Assembly: GCF_029867415.1 (NCBI RefSeq)
Contig: NW_026705769.1
Coordinates: 62,001 to 126,000, forward strand
Origin: Vicia villosa
Lineage: Eukaryota; Streptophyta; Magnoliopsida; Fabales; Fabaceae
Reading direction: 5' to 3'
Length of the DNA stretch: 64,000 nt
The notes beneath the pieces were generated by a model. That model did not search any database, was not told the DNA's origin, and was given only the letters and a program-made list of their open reading frames with translations. Below, piece by piece: positions 10,684-21,631 of this stretch; position 1 is the first letter of the stretch, and every line of letters begins with the position of its first letter. The position numbers were made by a program, and so were the translations under genes.

Positions 10684-12192
10684 ATGGATCAAAAGAGAAG
10701 CATCAAGAAGTACACTTTCAGAAATTCAAGTGCAAAGGAATTGAAAGAGCTAGCAACTTTGGTCCCTAATCTTGACAACTTCAAAAACCGTTATGGGAAA
10801 TTAATCTCTATCTTGAAGACTAAAGTGGAAAAAGGGATTCTTGAGACTCTTGTGCAGTTTTATGACCCGGTCTATCATTGTTTCACCTTTCCTGATTATC
10901 AGCTTATGCCCACTTTGGAGGAGTATTCTTATTGTATTGGTTTGCCAGTTACGAATGATATACCGTTTAGTGGCCTGGAGAAAGAGCCTCAGGTTGATGA
11001 GATAGCAGAGCTTCATCATTTGAAAATATCAGATGTGAAAGCAAATATGACCAAAAAAGGAGGAATTTGGGGGTTGACTTCCAAGTTTTTGATTGGAAAG
11101 GCTTCTATGTTGGCTAGTAAAGGAAGTATGATTGCTTTTGAGACATTTCTGGCCTTGCTCATCTATGGTTTGATACTCTTTCCCAACATTGACAACTTTG
11201 TCGATGTTAATGCTATTCGGATTTTCATGATTGGGAATCCTGTGCCTACTTTGCTTGGGGATACTTATCATTCCATTCACCATAGGAATGATAAGAAAGG
11301 TGGACTTATCAACTGTTGCACTCCGTTGCTCTATAAGTGGTTTATTTCGCACTTACCTCAAGCTAAGAGTTTCTTGAACAATCCTGATGGTCTCTCATGG
11401 TCTCAGAAGATCATGCCTCTTACTAATGGGAATATCCATTGGTACAATCCTGCTTATGACATTGGTGAGATTATTGATAGTTGTGGAGAATTCCCTAATG
11501 TACCTCTTCTTAGTATACAAGGAGGAATTACCTACAACCCTATTCTTGCAAGGCGTCAATTTTGCTATCCCATGAAGGAGAGACCCGCTAGTATTCTTGT
11601 GTCAGGAATCTTCTATCTTAATCAAGATGGAAATTCGGATATGAGAAATCGGTTTGTGCGTGCTTGGCACCATGTTGATAGGAAGAGACATTTGGGAACG
11701 AAACAATGTGTTTCTCTCAAAGACTACACTGATTGGGTTCAAGCTAGAGCTCATAATTTTCAGATGCCTTATTTGCTCGAGGAGCCTTCTCTACTCGTTA
11801 CTCCACCATTGTCTTCCACTACTCCTATTGAAGGTAGTGGGGAACATCTAGAGCTCGTGGCTAAATTGAGAGTGGAAAGAGATGCTTTGGAGTTTGAGAA
11901 CAAAGAGTTGAAGATACACTTGAAAGAAAAAGATGAAATGCTTGATATCCAAGATGGTTGGTTGATGGAAAAGGATGATCAGATTCGTCATCAAGAAGAA
12001 TTACTTCAACAACATGGTGAAAAGCGAAAGAGACAAAAAGAAGATTCAGTGGCATGGAAAGAAGTTACTGATAAGTTGATGGTCGAGAATGCTCACTTGA
12101 AGGCCTTTTATGAAGATGAATTGGAGAAGCTCCGTAGGAAGCTGCAGAGAGGAGATGGATCTTCGTCAGAAGTGTTCCCTTCTAGTTTTTAG
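10684..12192 (+). CDS. E1 ORF1 protein, 502 aa
   Basis: The extra ORF found between leader and gag in Ogre elements; its function is unknown. An upstream in-frame ATG at 10600 exists, but the start at 10684 (MDQKRSIKKY) aligns with the E2 start (MEKRYTKKY) and lies just after a possible splice acceptor. The frame is fully open. Segments shared with E2 include VQFYDPVY, CFTFPDYQL, PTLEEY, a hydrophobic LLIYG region, and IGNPVPTLLGD followed by HHRN. It resembles the plant mobile domain-like or DUF proteins linked to transposons, but I could not run a profile search. The last 120 residues are rich in E, K and L and look like a coiled coil, so the protein may oligomerise. It is intact in an element whose gag-pro and pol are broken. 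Confidence 0.85.
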   Translation: MDQKRSIKKYTFRNSSAKELKELATLVPNLDNFKNRYGKLISILKTKVEKGILETLVQFYDPVYHCFTFPDYQLMPTLEEYSYCIGLPVTNDIPFSGLEKEPQVDEIAELHHLKISDVKANMTKKGGIWGLTSKFLIGKASMLASKGSMIAFETFLALLIYGLILFPNIDNFVDVNAIRIFMIGNPVPTLLGDTYHSIHHRNDKKGGLINCCTPLLYKWFISHLPQAKSFLNNPDGLSWSQKIMPLTNGNIHWYNPAYDIGEIIDSCGEFPNVPLLSIQGGITYNPILARRQFCYPMKERPASILVSGIFYLNQDGNSDMRNRFVRAWHHVDRKRHLGTKQCVSLKDYTDWVQARAHNFQMPYLLEEPSLLVTPPLSSTTPIEGSGEHLELVAKLRVERDALEFENKELKIHLKEKDEMLDIQDGWLMEKDDQIRHQEELLQQHGEKRKRQKEDSVAWKEVTDKLMVENAHLKAFYEDELEKLRRKLQRGDGSSSEVFPSSF

Positions 12193-12478
12193 CTTTTCCT
12201 TTGTTTTGTAATTTTGGATCTTTGAATCCTTTTGTATGCTTTTCCATTACTAATGAAAGAATATTGTTATGTTTTATGATGTTTTTTGCTAATGTTTACA
12301 ATTAATGTCTTAAAAGTTCCTTGAAAACCAAAAATAAAAATCATTTGCATTGCATTTCATGCATCATTCTGCATTTTGGTCTAGCTTCCGAGAGTATTCC
12401 CGAGGTCTTATTCAGTGTTCTTCATACAGAATCAAGCTGTCTCACCGGTATAACACTCGAGCTAACTGCAAAAAGAAG
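12193..12478 (+). other. E1 spacer between ORF1 and gag
   Basis: AT-rich and non-coding. It holds a phrase like GCATCATTCTGCAT that recurs before gag of E2, and a GTCAAGCTGTC-like motif shared in part by both elements. An in-frame ATG at 12350 would add 43 residues to gag. In E2 a stop codon stands directly before the equivalent gag ATG, so I treat 12350-12478 as untranslated. Confidence 0.5.
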
Positions 12479-15400
12479 ATGGAAGGTCTTGAACAAGAGA
12501 ATCGTGAGTTACGTGAAGAGGTTGTTACTTTGAGATCTGGTGTGGATCGTCTCACTGCTCTAGTTGAGACGTTGATGGCTGCTCAGAATCAGAATCAGAA
12601 TCAAGTTCCTCCTCCCAATACCCAAGCACAGGGTCAGACCACTGTGATTTCTGAAATTGCTGCTACAACCATTCCTGCTGTTCCTGTTGGTGCTACTCAG
12701 CAACGTATGCCTAATGGATATCCCTGGGGCATGCCTGAAGGTTATTTGTCTGTTCCTGAGATGACTCGTCCGTTGACTCCTGTTATGGTCAACACATCTC
12801 CTATTGTTCATACTGGTCCTTTTGTCCCAGAGCCCATTTACGATGCTGCTCCAAGTGAAATTCATGACAGAATGGATGGTTTCAAAGATCAGTTTGAAGA
12901 ATTGCAGAAAGAAATGAAAGCCTTGCGTGGGAAAGAACTGTTTGGAAAGAATGTGCATGATCTATGCCTTGTTCCCAATGTGAAAGTACCTGCTAAGTTC
13001 AAGCTACCTGAATTTGAGAAGTATAAGGGAAATTCCTGTCCTCAGGCACACCTGGTGATGTATGTGAGAAAGATGTCTACTCACACTGATGATCAACATC
13101 TGTTGATTCACTATTTCCAAGATAGTTTGACTGAAGCTGCTTCTAAGTGGTATATGGGCCTTGATAGCACCCATATTCGCACTTTTAATGACTTGGCTGA
13201 AGCGTTTGTGAAGCAATACAAGTATAATGTGGACATGGCTCCTGATAGGGATCAATTGCGAGCTATGATGCAGAAAGAGAAAGAATTCTTCAAGGAATAT
13301 GCTCAGAGATGGCGTGAGGTTGCCGCCCAAGTGATTCCTCCGATGGAAGAAAAAGAGATGAGTAAGATTTTTATGAAGACTCTTGGTCCGTTTTACTATG
13401 AAAAGATGATTGCAAGTGCTCCTGTAGACTTCACCGAAATGGTGGGTATGGGTGTCAGATTGGAAGAAGCTGTGCGAGAAGGCCGTCTGGTTCGGAATGA
13501 CAATTCGGCTGGTGGTGCGAAGAAGTATGGTTCTTCATTCCTGAAGAAGAAGGAATCAGATGCTAATGCTGTTTCTCATGGGAGGAATAGTCGATTCAGA
13601 AATCAATCTCAACAAGTGGCGTCAGTAACTCCTGTTATGAATTCAGTGCCTGTAGCTCCTGTTAATCAACAACCAGCAAGGCGGAATCCGTATCATCGGG
13701 TTAATATTGATCCTATCCCTATGACGTACACTGAACTGTATCCTGCACTAATTCATAAGAAGCTGGTTCAACCAAGGTCACCACCTCCTGTGCCAGAGAA
13801 ACTCCCTTGGTGGTATAAGGCGGATGCCACTTGTGCTTATCATCAGAATGCTTCTGGGCATGATTTGGAAAACTGTTAGGCCCTTAAGAATGAAGTCCAG
13901 AGATTGGTTCGTTCCGGTATGCTCTCTTTCCGTGATATTGGCCCAAATGTGCAGAACAATCCGTTGCCAACTCATGAAGCGTCTGCTGTGAATACGGTAT
14001 CTGGTTGCCCTGGGAAGTATAAGATTTATCGTGTGGAAGACATCAGAGGGTCATTGGTAGAGATGCATGCCACTCTGTGTGAATATAGTCATTATGAGCA
14101 TAATCATGCTGCTTGTAGGATTTGTTCAGTCAATCCTCGAGGATGTTATGTTGTGAGGAGAGACTTACAAGAGATGATAGATCAAAGGCTCATTGAGATT
14201 CTGAGAGACAGAGATGAAGATGATGTCAATGTGATTGAACCATGCTTTGAAATCCCGGAATGTGTAGAGATTGGTTATTATGGCAAAGCTGTTGTGGAAC
14301 CTCTTGTGATATGTTTGCCTGGATCTGTACCTTATAGTTCTGATAAGGCTGTACCTTACAGATACAATGCCACCATGCTGGAAGCTGGAAAAGAAGTCGA
14401 GATTAAGCCTCTGTCTTCTGTTGAGAATATAGCAGATGTCAGTAGAGTGACTAGAAGCGGACGAGTTTTTACTCAGCCCCAAACAGTTGTGGATGTCCAG
14501 AGAAATTCTACTCAAGTACCTGTGAACAATAATGATGTGACAAAAGTGAATGCTAAGTCATCTTCAGGAAAGGAGATGGATGAGATTTTGAAGCTTATCA
14601 AGATGAGCGATTATAAGATTGTGGATCAGTTGCATCGCACTCCGTACAAGATCTCTATAATGGAGTTGCTGACGAGTTAACCTGCTCATAGGGATTCTTT
14701 GATGAAAATACTTGATCAAGCCTTTGTGGATCATGATGTGACGCTGGATCAGTTTAATGGGGTTGTGAGTAATATCACTGCGTGTAACAATTTGAGCTTC
14801 AGTGATGAAGATTTGCCTGAGGAAGGAAGAAATCATAATTTGGCTTTGCACATCTCTGTCAGTTGCAAAGAGGACTCAATGTCCAATGTGTTGATCGATA
14901 CTGGATCATCTCTGAATGTCATGCCAAAATCCACTCTTGCTAAGCTGTCTTATGGTGGCACACCAATGAGATTTAGCAATGTGATTGTCAAGGCTTTTGA
15001 TGGGTAGAAGAAATCAGTGGTCGGAGAGGTTGATTTGCCTATTAGTATTGGACCATTTGTCTTCAAGATTACATTTCAAGTGATGGATATTTTCCCTGCA
15101 TACAGTTGCTTATTGGGACGCACGTGGATCCATGAGGCTGGGGCAGTCACGTCAACTCTTCACCAAAAGTTGAAATTTGTGAAAGATGAAAAGATGGTTG
15201 TTGTGAATGGAGAACAAGCTTTGCTGATTAGTCATCTCTCTTCGTTCCGTACCATAGAAGCTGATGAAGTGGTCATTGGAACTGCATTCCAAGCCCTGTC
15301 TGTTAATGATGAATTCAAAAAGGATGAAGCTTTCATTGCCTCCTTCAAAGACGCTCAGCTGGTGGTTCAGAATGGACATTCAGGAGTCTGGGGACAAGTG

Positions 15401-15661
15401 GTAAGTCTACAAGAGAACAAGAATAGAGCTGGTCTGGGATTTTCTGCCTCAGACAAGTCTGTGATGAAGTCTGAATCTGCTTTTCGTCCTTATCAGGAAA
15501 TGTTTCATAGTGCTGGGTTTCTACATCCGACTCTTCCAGAGGTGGATGCTATCGTTGAAGACGAATCAGAGCCAGAAGTGCCAAACTTTGTGACCTATGG
15601 AAAGATGATTAAGAACTGGATCACCATTGACATTCCTGAGTGTACTCATGTCTCAAAGTAA
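12479..15661 (+). pseudogene. E1 gag-pro with three in-frame stops
   Basis: The Gag-protease frame starts MEGLEQENRELREE, matching E2 MEHSEQENIELRG. A leucine-zipper-like N-terminus is followed by a Q/P-rich linker, the capsid-like region (LPEFEKYKG, HYFQDSLT), an atypical CHHC knuckle (C-x2-H-x5-H-x4-C near 13835-13876), a second Cys-rich motif (CRICSVNPRGC) and the aspartic protease (DTGSS, catalytic Asp at 14897). TAG at 13877, TAA at 14678 and TAG at 15005 interrupt one continuous frame; E2 has sense codons at all three places. The first stop falls directly after the last Cys of the knuckle. The terminal stop (15659-15661) overlaps the splice donor of the following intron. Confidence 0.9.
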
Positions 15662-15926
15662 TTTGCTTTTATGTTTTTCAAAATCCTGTCATTCTGCCCA
15701 AGATGAAAGTGAAGTTGTTGGGGCTATTTTCTGTTTGTCTTAAACATTATAATCATCAATAAAAGGCATTTTGTTTCTGCATATAAATGTTTTTTTTTAT
15801 CTTTTTGCTTTTTCTGGAAAGTGGTAACACAAAAAACCTTAAAAAACGTTTTCATGTTCCATAATCTGCACGATTACATGTTTGCATATATCTTTCCTTT
15901 TCCTGAAATAATAATCATTTGTGCAG
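15658..15926 (+). other. E1 intron between pro and pol (269 bp)
   Basis: The donor is TCAAA|GTAATTT and the acceptor TTTGTGCAG|ATTAATC. Removing it joins two bases (AA) of a codon to one base (A), giving Lys and keeping the pol frame (phase 2). Ogre elements are known to carry an intron exactly here. The same junction layout occurs in E2 and E0, which supports these coordinates. One copy of a CTGCCCAAG...GGGGCT motif inside matches the three copies in the E2 intron. Confidence 0.85.
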
Positions 15927-18900
15927 ATTAATCAATAAAACCGTTGAAAGTAATGACCCTGCGCCCTCTCCTAACTTCGAGTGTCCTGTGTATGAGGCGG
16001 AAGAAGAAAGTGATGAATGTATTCCTGATGAGATTTCCCGACTGCTTGAGCACAAGGAAGACACCATTCAGCCATATAAAGAGCCATTAGAAGTCATCAA
16101 CTTGGGTTCTGAAGAGGATAAAAAGGAAGTCAAGATTGGGGCACTGCTTGATCAAGATGTTAAGAAGAGGATGGTAGAGCTTCTTAAAGAGTATGTTGAC
16201 ATTTTTTCATGGTCCTACCAAGATATGCCTGGGTTGGACACAGATATTGTGGAGCATCGTTTGCCGTTGAAACCAAAATGTCCTCCTGTCAAACAAAAGT
16301 TAAGAAGGAGTCATCCTGATATGGCGGAAAAGATCAAGAATGAGGTCTTGAAGCCGATTGACGCAGGTTTCCTTGTCACTTCTGTATATCCTCAGTGGAT
16401 TGCCAATATTGTGCCTGTTCCGAAGAAAGACGGAAAAGTTCGCATGTGTGTGGATTACACAGATTTGAACAAAGCCAGTCCGAAAGATGATTTTCCTCTA
16501 CCTCACATTGATATATTGGTAGATAGCACGGCAAAGTTTGAGGTTTTCTCCTTTATGGATGGTTTTTCAGGATATAATCAGATTAAGATGGCACCTGAAG
16601 ACATGGAAAAGACAACCTTTATCACACCATGGGGAACATTCTGTTAGAAAGTGATGCCATTTGGGTTAAAGAATGCTGGTGCGACGTATCAGAGGGCCAT
16701 GACCACTCTTTTCCATGATATGATGCACAAAGAAATTGAGGTTTATGTGGATGATATGATTGCCAAGTCCCAGTCAGAGGAAGGGCACATGGAGGATCTT
16801 TTAAAGTTGTTTCAGCGTTTGAGAAAGTATCGTCTCCGCTTAAATCCAAACAAATGCACTTTTGGTGTCCGTTCCGGAAAATTATTGGGTTTCTTTGTCA
16901 GTCAGAAAGGAATTGAAGTGGATCCTGATAAAGTTAAAGCAATTCAGGAAATGCCAGCACCAAAGACTGAGAAACAAGTGAGAGGTTTCCTCGGACGTTT
17001 GAATTATATCTCCAGGTTCATTTCCAATATGACTGCTACTTGTGAGCCAATTTTCAAGCTGTTAAAGAAAAATCAGGGATGTGTGTGGAATGAAGAATGT
17101 CAAAGAGCTTTTGACAACTTCAAAGAATATCTGCTTGAACCTCCCATTTTGCTTCCTCCAGTTGAGGGGAGACCTCTGATTATGTACCTCACAGTGCTGG
17201 AGAGTTCCATGGGATGTGTGTTGGGTCAGCATGACGAGTCTGGTCGAAAAGAGTATGCAATATACTACCTTAGCAAAAAGTTTACCAAGTGCGAAACAAG
17301 ATACTCGTTGCTTGAGAAAACTTGTTGTGCTTTGGCGTGGGCTGCTCGCCGACTGAGACAGTATATGTTGAACCACACCACCCTATTGATTTCCAAAATG
17401 GATCCAATTAAGTATGTATTTGAGAAACCTACATTAACTGGAAGGATTGCTCGCTGGCAAATGTTGCTATCAGAATATGATATTGAATATCGAGCTCAGA
17501 AAGCTGTGAAAGGAAGTGTGTTGGCAGATTACCTCGCTCACCAACCAATTGATGATCATCAATCTATCAGAATGGACTTCCCAGATGAAGATATAATGTA
17601 TTTGAGATCTCAAGATTGGGATGAACCGTTGCCAGAAGAAGGGCCAGATCCTGAATCCAAATGGGGTTTAATTTTTGACGGAGCTTCTAATGTTCATGGC
17701 CATGGAATTGGCGCCATTATCATCACTCTACATGGATCACATGTACCTTTCACTGCAAGGATATGTTTTGACTGTACAAACAATATTGCTGAGTATGAAG
17801 CTTTCATCATGGGACTTGAAGAGGCCATTAATCTGAGAATTAAGATTCTTGATGTTTATGGAGATTCTGCACTTGTGATTAATCAGATTAAAGGAGAATG
17901 GGAAACTCGTCATCCTGGTTTAATTCCTTACAAAGATTACGCCAGAAGGTTATTGACATTCTTCAACAAAGTTGAATTCCACCACATCCCTCGAGATGAG
18001 AATCAGATGGCTGATGCAATAGCCACACTGTCTTCCATGTACAAAGTGAATTTCCATAATGAGGAACCTCAGATAACAATCAGGCGTCTTGATAGACCTG
18101 CTCATGTATTTGCAGTTGAGGAATCAACAGATGAAAAGCCTTGGTATTTTGATATTAAGCACTTCCTTCAGACCCCAGAGTACCCACTTGGGGCATCAAA
18201 TAAGGATAAAAAAACTTTGAGGAGATTGGCTGGCAGTTTCTTCATCAATGCTGATGTTTTGTACAAAAGAAATTATGACATGGTTTTGCTCAGATGCGTG
18301 GATAGACATGAAGCAGACATGTTGATGCATGAAATTCATGAAGGTTCTTTTGGTACTCATGCCAGTGGACATTCGATGGCTAAAAAGATGCTTAGAGCAG
18401 GTTACTATTGGCTGACAATGGAATCTGATTGCTACAAGTTCGTAAAGAAGTGTTACAAGTGTCAAGTATATGCTGACAAGATTCATGTGCCTCCGACACT
18501 TCTCAATATTATTTCTTCCCCATGGCCTTTCTCTATGTGGGGTATTGATATGATTGGCATGATTGAACCCAAGGCTTCGAATGGACTTCGATTCATCCTG
18601 GTAGCAATCGATTACTTTACCAAGTGGGTAGAAGCTGCTTCATATGCTAATGTGACAAAGCAGGTTGTGGTTAGATTTATCAAGAACAACATCATATGCA
18701 GATATGGTGTATCGAGCAAGATCATCACTGATAATGGCTCGAACCTGAATAACAGCATGATGAGAGAACTGTGTGAAAGCTTCAAGATTGAACATCACAA
18801 CTCTTCGCCTTATAGGCCAAAGATGAATGGAGCTGTTGAAGCAGCAAATAAAAATATTAAGAAGATAGTGCAAAAGATGGTTGTTACGTACAAGGACTTG

Positions 18901-19389
18901 CATGAGATGCTCCCATTTGCTTTGCATGGGTACCGTACATCCGTTCGTACTTCAACAGGGGCAACTCCCTTTTCTTTGGTTTATGGTATGGAAGCAGTGC
19001 TCCCTATTGAGATTGAGATTCCATCATTGAGAATTTTAATGGAAACCAAGTTATCTGAGGCTGAGTGGTGTCAGAGCAGGTTTGATCAATTGAATTTGAT
19101 AGAAGAAAAGAGAATGACGGCTTTATGCCATGGTCAGTTGTACCAGAAAAGAATGAAGAAAGCTTTTGATAAGAAGGTTCGACCTCGTGTATTCAGAGAA
19201 GGCGACCTCGTGCTCAAAAGGATCTTGTCTTTCACCTCCGATTCAAGGGGCAAGTGGACTCCTAATTTTGAAGGACCATATGTTGTTAAGAAAGCCTTCT
19301 CTGGCGGTGCATTAATTCTTGCAACTATGGATGGAGAAGAGCTCCCACGTCCCGTGAATGCTGATGTAGTCAAGAAATACTTCGCCTAA
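15927..19389 (+). pseudogene. E1 pol: RT, RNase H, aRNase H, integrase (one stop)
   Basis: Second exon of the Gag-Pro-Pol frame, about 1150 codons. Reverse transcriptase has PVPKKDGKVRMCVDY and the YVDD active site (16744-16755). RNase H follows, then the archaeal-type RNase H (FDGASN near 17677, YEAF, VYGDSALV) that marks the Tat lineage. The integrase has an HHCC zinc finger (H, H, CYKC) and catalytic residues D (18547), D (18730) and E (18838). A TAG at 16645-16647 replaces the Tyr codon present in E2, just before the KVMPFG motif of RT, so RT is truncated before its active site. The rest of the frame is open to the TAA at 19387, giving an end NADVVKKYFA shared with E0. Confidence 0.93.
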
Positions 19390-19411
19390 AAATAATAAAA
19401 GAACAACTCGC

Positions 19412-19553
19412 TAAGTCGAAAACCCGAAAGGGCGGCTTAGGCAAAAAAGAGCGTCTCGGTGGATTGAAAACCCGAAAGGGCGGTCCAGGCAAAAATTAGA
19501 GACATAAACAGAATAAAATACCCGGTGGACTGAAAACCTGAAAGGGCGGTCCA
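19412..19553 (+). promoter_or_regulatory. Array of three 3'-UTR hairpins, E1
   Basis: Three 28-nt hairpins at 19412-19439, 19460-19487 and 19526-19553, the first starting 23 nt after the pol stop. Each has a 7-nt outer arm, an AAAA bulge, an inner CCC (or CCT)-GAAA-GGG hairpin with a GNRA-type loop, the pairing outer arm, and then GGCAAAA. Outer arms are TAAGTCG/CGGCTTA, TGGATTG/CGGTCCA and TGGACTG/CGGTCCA. Bulge, loop and trailing GGCAAAA stay constant while the outer stem changes on both sides, as expected for a conserved RNA structure. The role is unknown; packaging, dimerisation, RNA stability or 3'-end formation are possible. Confidence 0.75.
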
Positions 19554-20599
19554 GGCAAAAGTTAGGGATTCATGGCAAGTAACTACATCAGACAAGACTT
19601 GATCATCAGCAGTCATCTATTTATCATGAAGAAGTTCAACACATTTCAACGGAAGCCTTTGCTCAGGAATTCCAAGTTGAGAGAGAGGATGGGGTCATTA
19701 CATTTCAATGTACCTTTTCCACAAAATTACCACTTTCCAAACTTTGTAATAATCCATGGGGTCTTGCCTTTTGCAGGCTACCATTCTATTAAAAAAGTTT
19801 GAGCCTTTACCTTTTATTGACAATCTTATTTCTTTCATATCTCTCAAAATGTCATTTATTGTTGATAGTAATTTTTGAAACAAAGAGAAAATTGATTTCA
19901 ACAAAATCCTTTTGAAAATTATAAAAGAAGTTTTACTTTGATTCATAAGTGCATTACAAGGAATGGATATGTTGATATATTCATATGCAAAAGAAGAAGA
20001 ATATGTTCCACTCAATGCACCTTTGGCCTGGTTCGAATATGGTGTAGAACTCAACCATTGTGTTCTCTTAGCTCTGATGTTCCCTAGTGTTGGGCAGCAT
20101 TTATTCCGAAACCATCAAAAGATTGTTATAGCAGTTTCTGCTATGGTGTTCAGCTTGAGACATGCTTGATTATGTTATCTTTCGAACTCCGTCTCTTGAG
20201 TTAATTCTTGTGCTAAGTTTTGGCAGCATATGCATCATTAACATACATCAAAAACAGTCATACATTCACATTTGCTATCATGAAGTTTACTGTCAAACAG
20301 ATTGCTCTCTCATTTAGAGTGTCTTAAGCAGAAAAAGCTCACTTTCCTTGAAAATCCCCACTGAATTTGTTTCTAGGTGGATAATATGTTTCAGTTATTC
20401 TGTTCAGATGATTACAAACAGAAGACCAGGTTTTTTCCCTCACATGGTCCAGTCTTTTTGGCAGCTTCTTTCCATTTTGGTCATGGATTGAATTTTGGTC
20501 GCTGGATGATGAATATTGAGATTATGCACTTGTGTTTGCATCCTCAAATCATTGAAAAAGTATTATTGATAGCTCTTCACCATCATTGGTACAAAGGGG
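19554..20599 (+). other. E1 3' UTR, proximal part
   Basis: Non-coding. A segment at about 19690-19810 resembles 54340-54440 of E2, so it belongs to the conserved 3' UTR. I see no domain in the short open frames here. Confidence 0.5.
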
Positions 20600-21585
20600 A
20601 ATCTCTTCATACCATCAGTGGAACGTTGGTATGTGTTATCGTCAGTGGTACGGCGGTACATCTCTTTCATCGTCAATGGTACGTCGATGAATCATCTCTT
20701 TTATATCATCAGTGGTACGGTGGTATACCTCTTCATGCCTTAAGTGGAACGTTGGTATGTGTTATCGTCAGTGGTACGGCGGTACATCTCTTTCATCGTC
20801 AATGGTACGTCGATGAATCATCCTTTTTATATCATCAGTGGTACGGTGGTATACCTCTTCATGCCTTCAGTGGAACGTTGGTATGTGTTATCGTCAGTGG
20901 TACGGCGGTACATCTCTTTCATCGTCAATGGTACGTCGATGAATCATATTTCTTTATATCATCAGTGGTACGGTGGTATATCTCTTTCATGCCTTCAGTG
21001 GAACGTTGGTATGTGTTATCGTCAATGGTACGGCGGTACATCTCTTTCATCGTCAATGGTACGTCGATGAATCATCCTTTTTATATCATCAGTGGTACGG
21101 TGGTATACCTCTTCATGCCTTCAGTGGAACATTGGTATGTGTTATCGTCAGTGGTACGGCGATACATCTCTTTCATCGTCAATGGTACGTCGATGAATCA
21201 TATTTCTTTATATCATCAGTGGTACGGTGGTATATCTCTTTCATGCCTTCAGTGGAACGTTGGTATGTGTTATCGTCAGTGGTATGGCAGTACATCTTTT
21301 TCATCGTCAATGGTACGTCGATGAATCATCTTTCTTTATATCATCAATGGTACGGTGGTATATCTCTTTCATGCCTTCAGTGGAACGTTGGTATGTGTTA
21401 TCGTCAATGGTACGGCGGTACATCTCTTTCATCGTCAGTGGTACGTCGATGAATTATCCCTTTTATATCATCAGTGGTACGGTGGTATATCTCTTTCATG
21501 CCTCCAGTGGAACGTTGGTATGTGTTATCGTCAGTGGTACGGCGGTACATCTCTTCATATCATCAGTGGTACGATGGTGTGATTT
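20600..21585 (+). repeat. Hierarchical minisatellite in the E1 3' UTR
   Basis: Eight units of 126-128 bp, anchored by GGTATGTGTTATCGTCA at 20628, 20754, 20880, 21008, 21134, 21262, 21390 and 21517. Each unit is made of about four related sub-repeats that centre on TCAGTGGTACG, TCAATGGTACG or TCAGTGGAACG. The array stays open over several hundred bases in overlapping frames because most units are near multiples of three, but the translation is repetitive and no known protein. Tandem arrays in this part of Tat/Ogre elements are known as a possible seed of satellite DNA. Confidence 0.9.
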
Positions 21586-21631
21586 CTGTTAACAGAAGAT
21601 TGGCATTCTAATTCAAGATGCATACTTTCTC

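Noticed and set aside
12350..12478. Upstream ATG extending E1 gag by 43 residues
   Set aside because: E2 has a stop directly before the equivalent of the later start, and the extension has no similarity, so 12479 is the better start.
15919..15926. Separate start codon for pol just before the intron acceptor (and ATG at 50540 in E2)
   Set aside because: In E1 this is TTG, and in all three elements it lies inside the intron. In-frame splicing explains the frame better.
20377..21592. Long overlapping open frames (up to 315 codons) in the 3' UTR of E1
   Set aside because: They are translations of the 126-128-bp minisatellite in several frames, with no domain and no independent start context.
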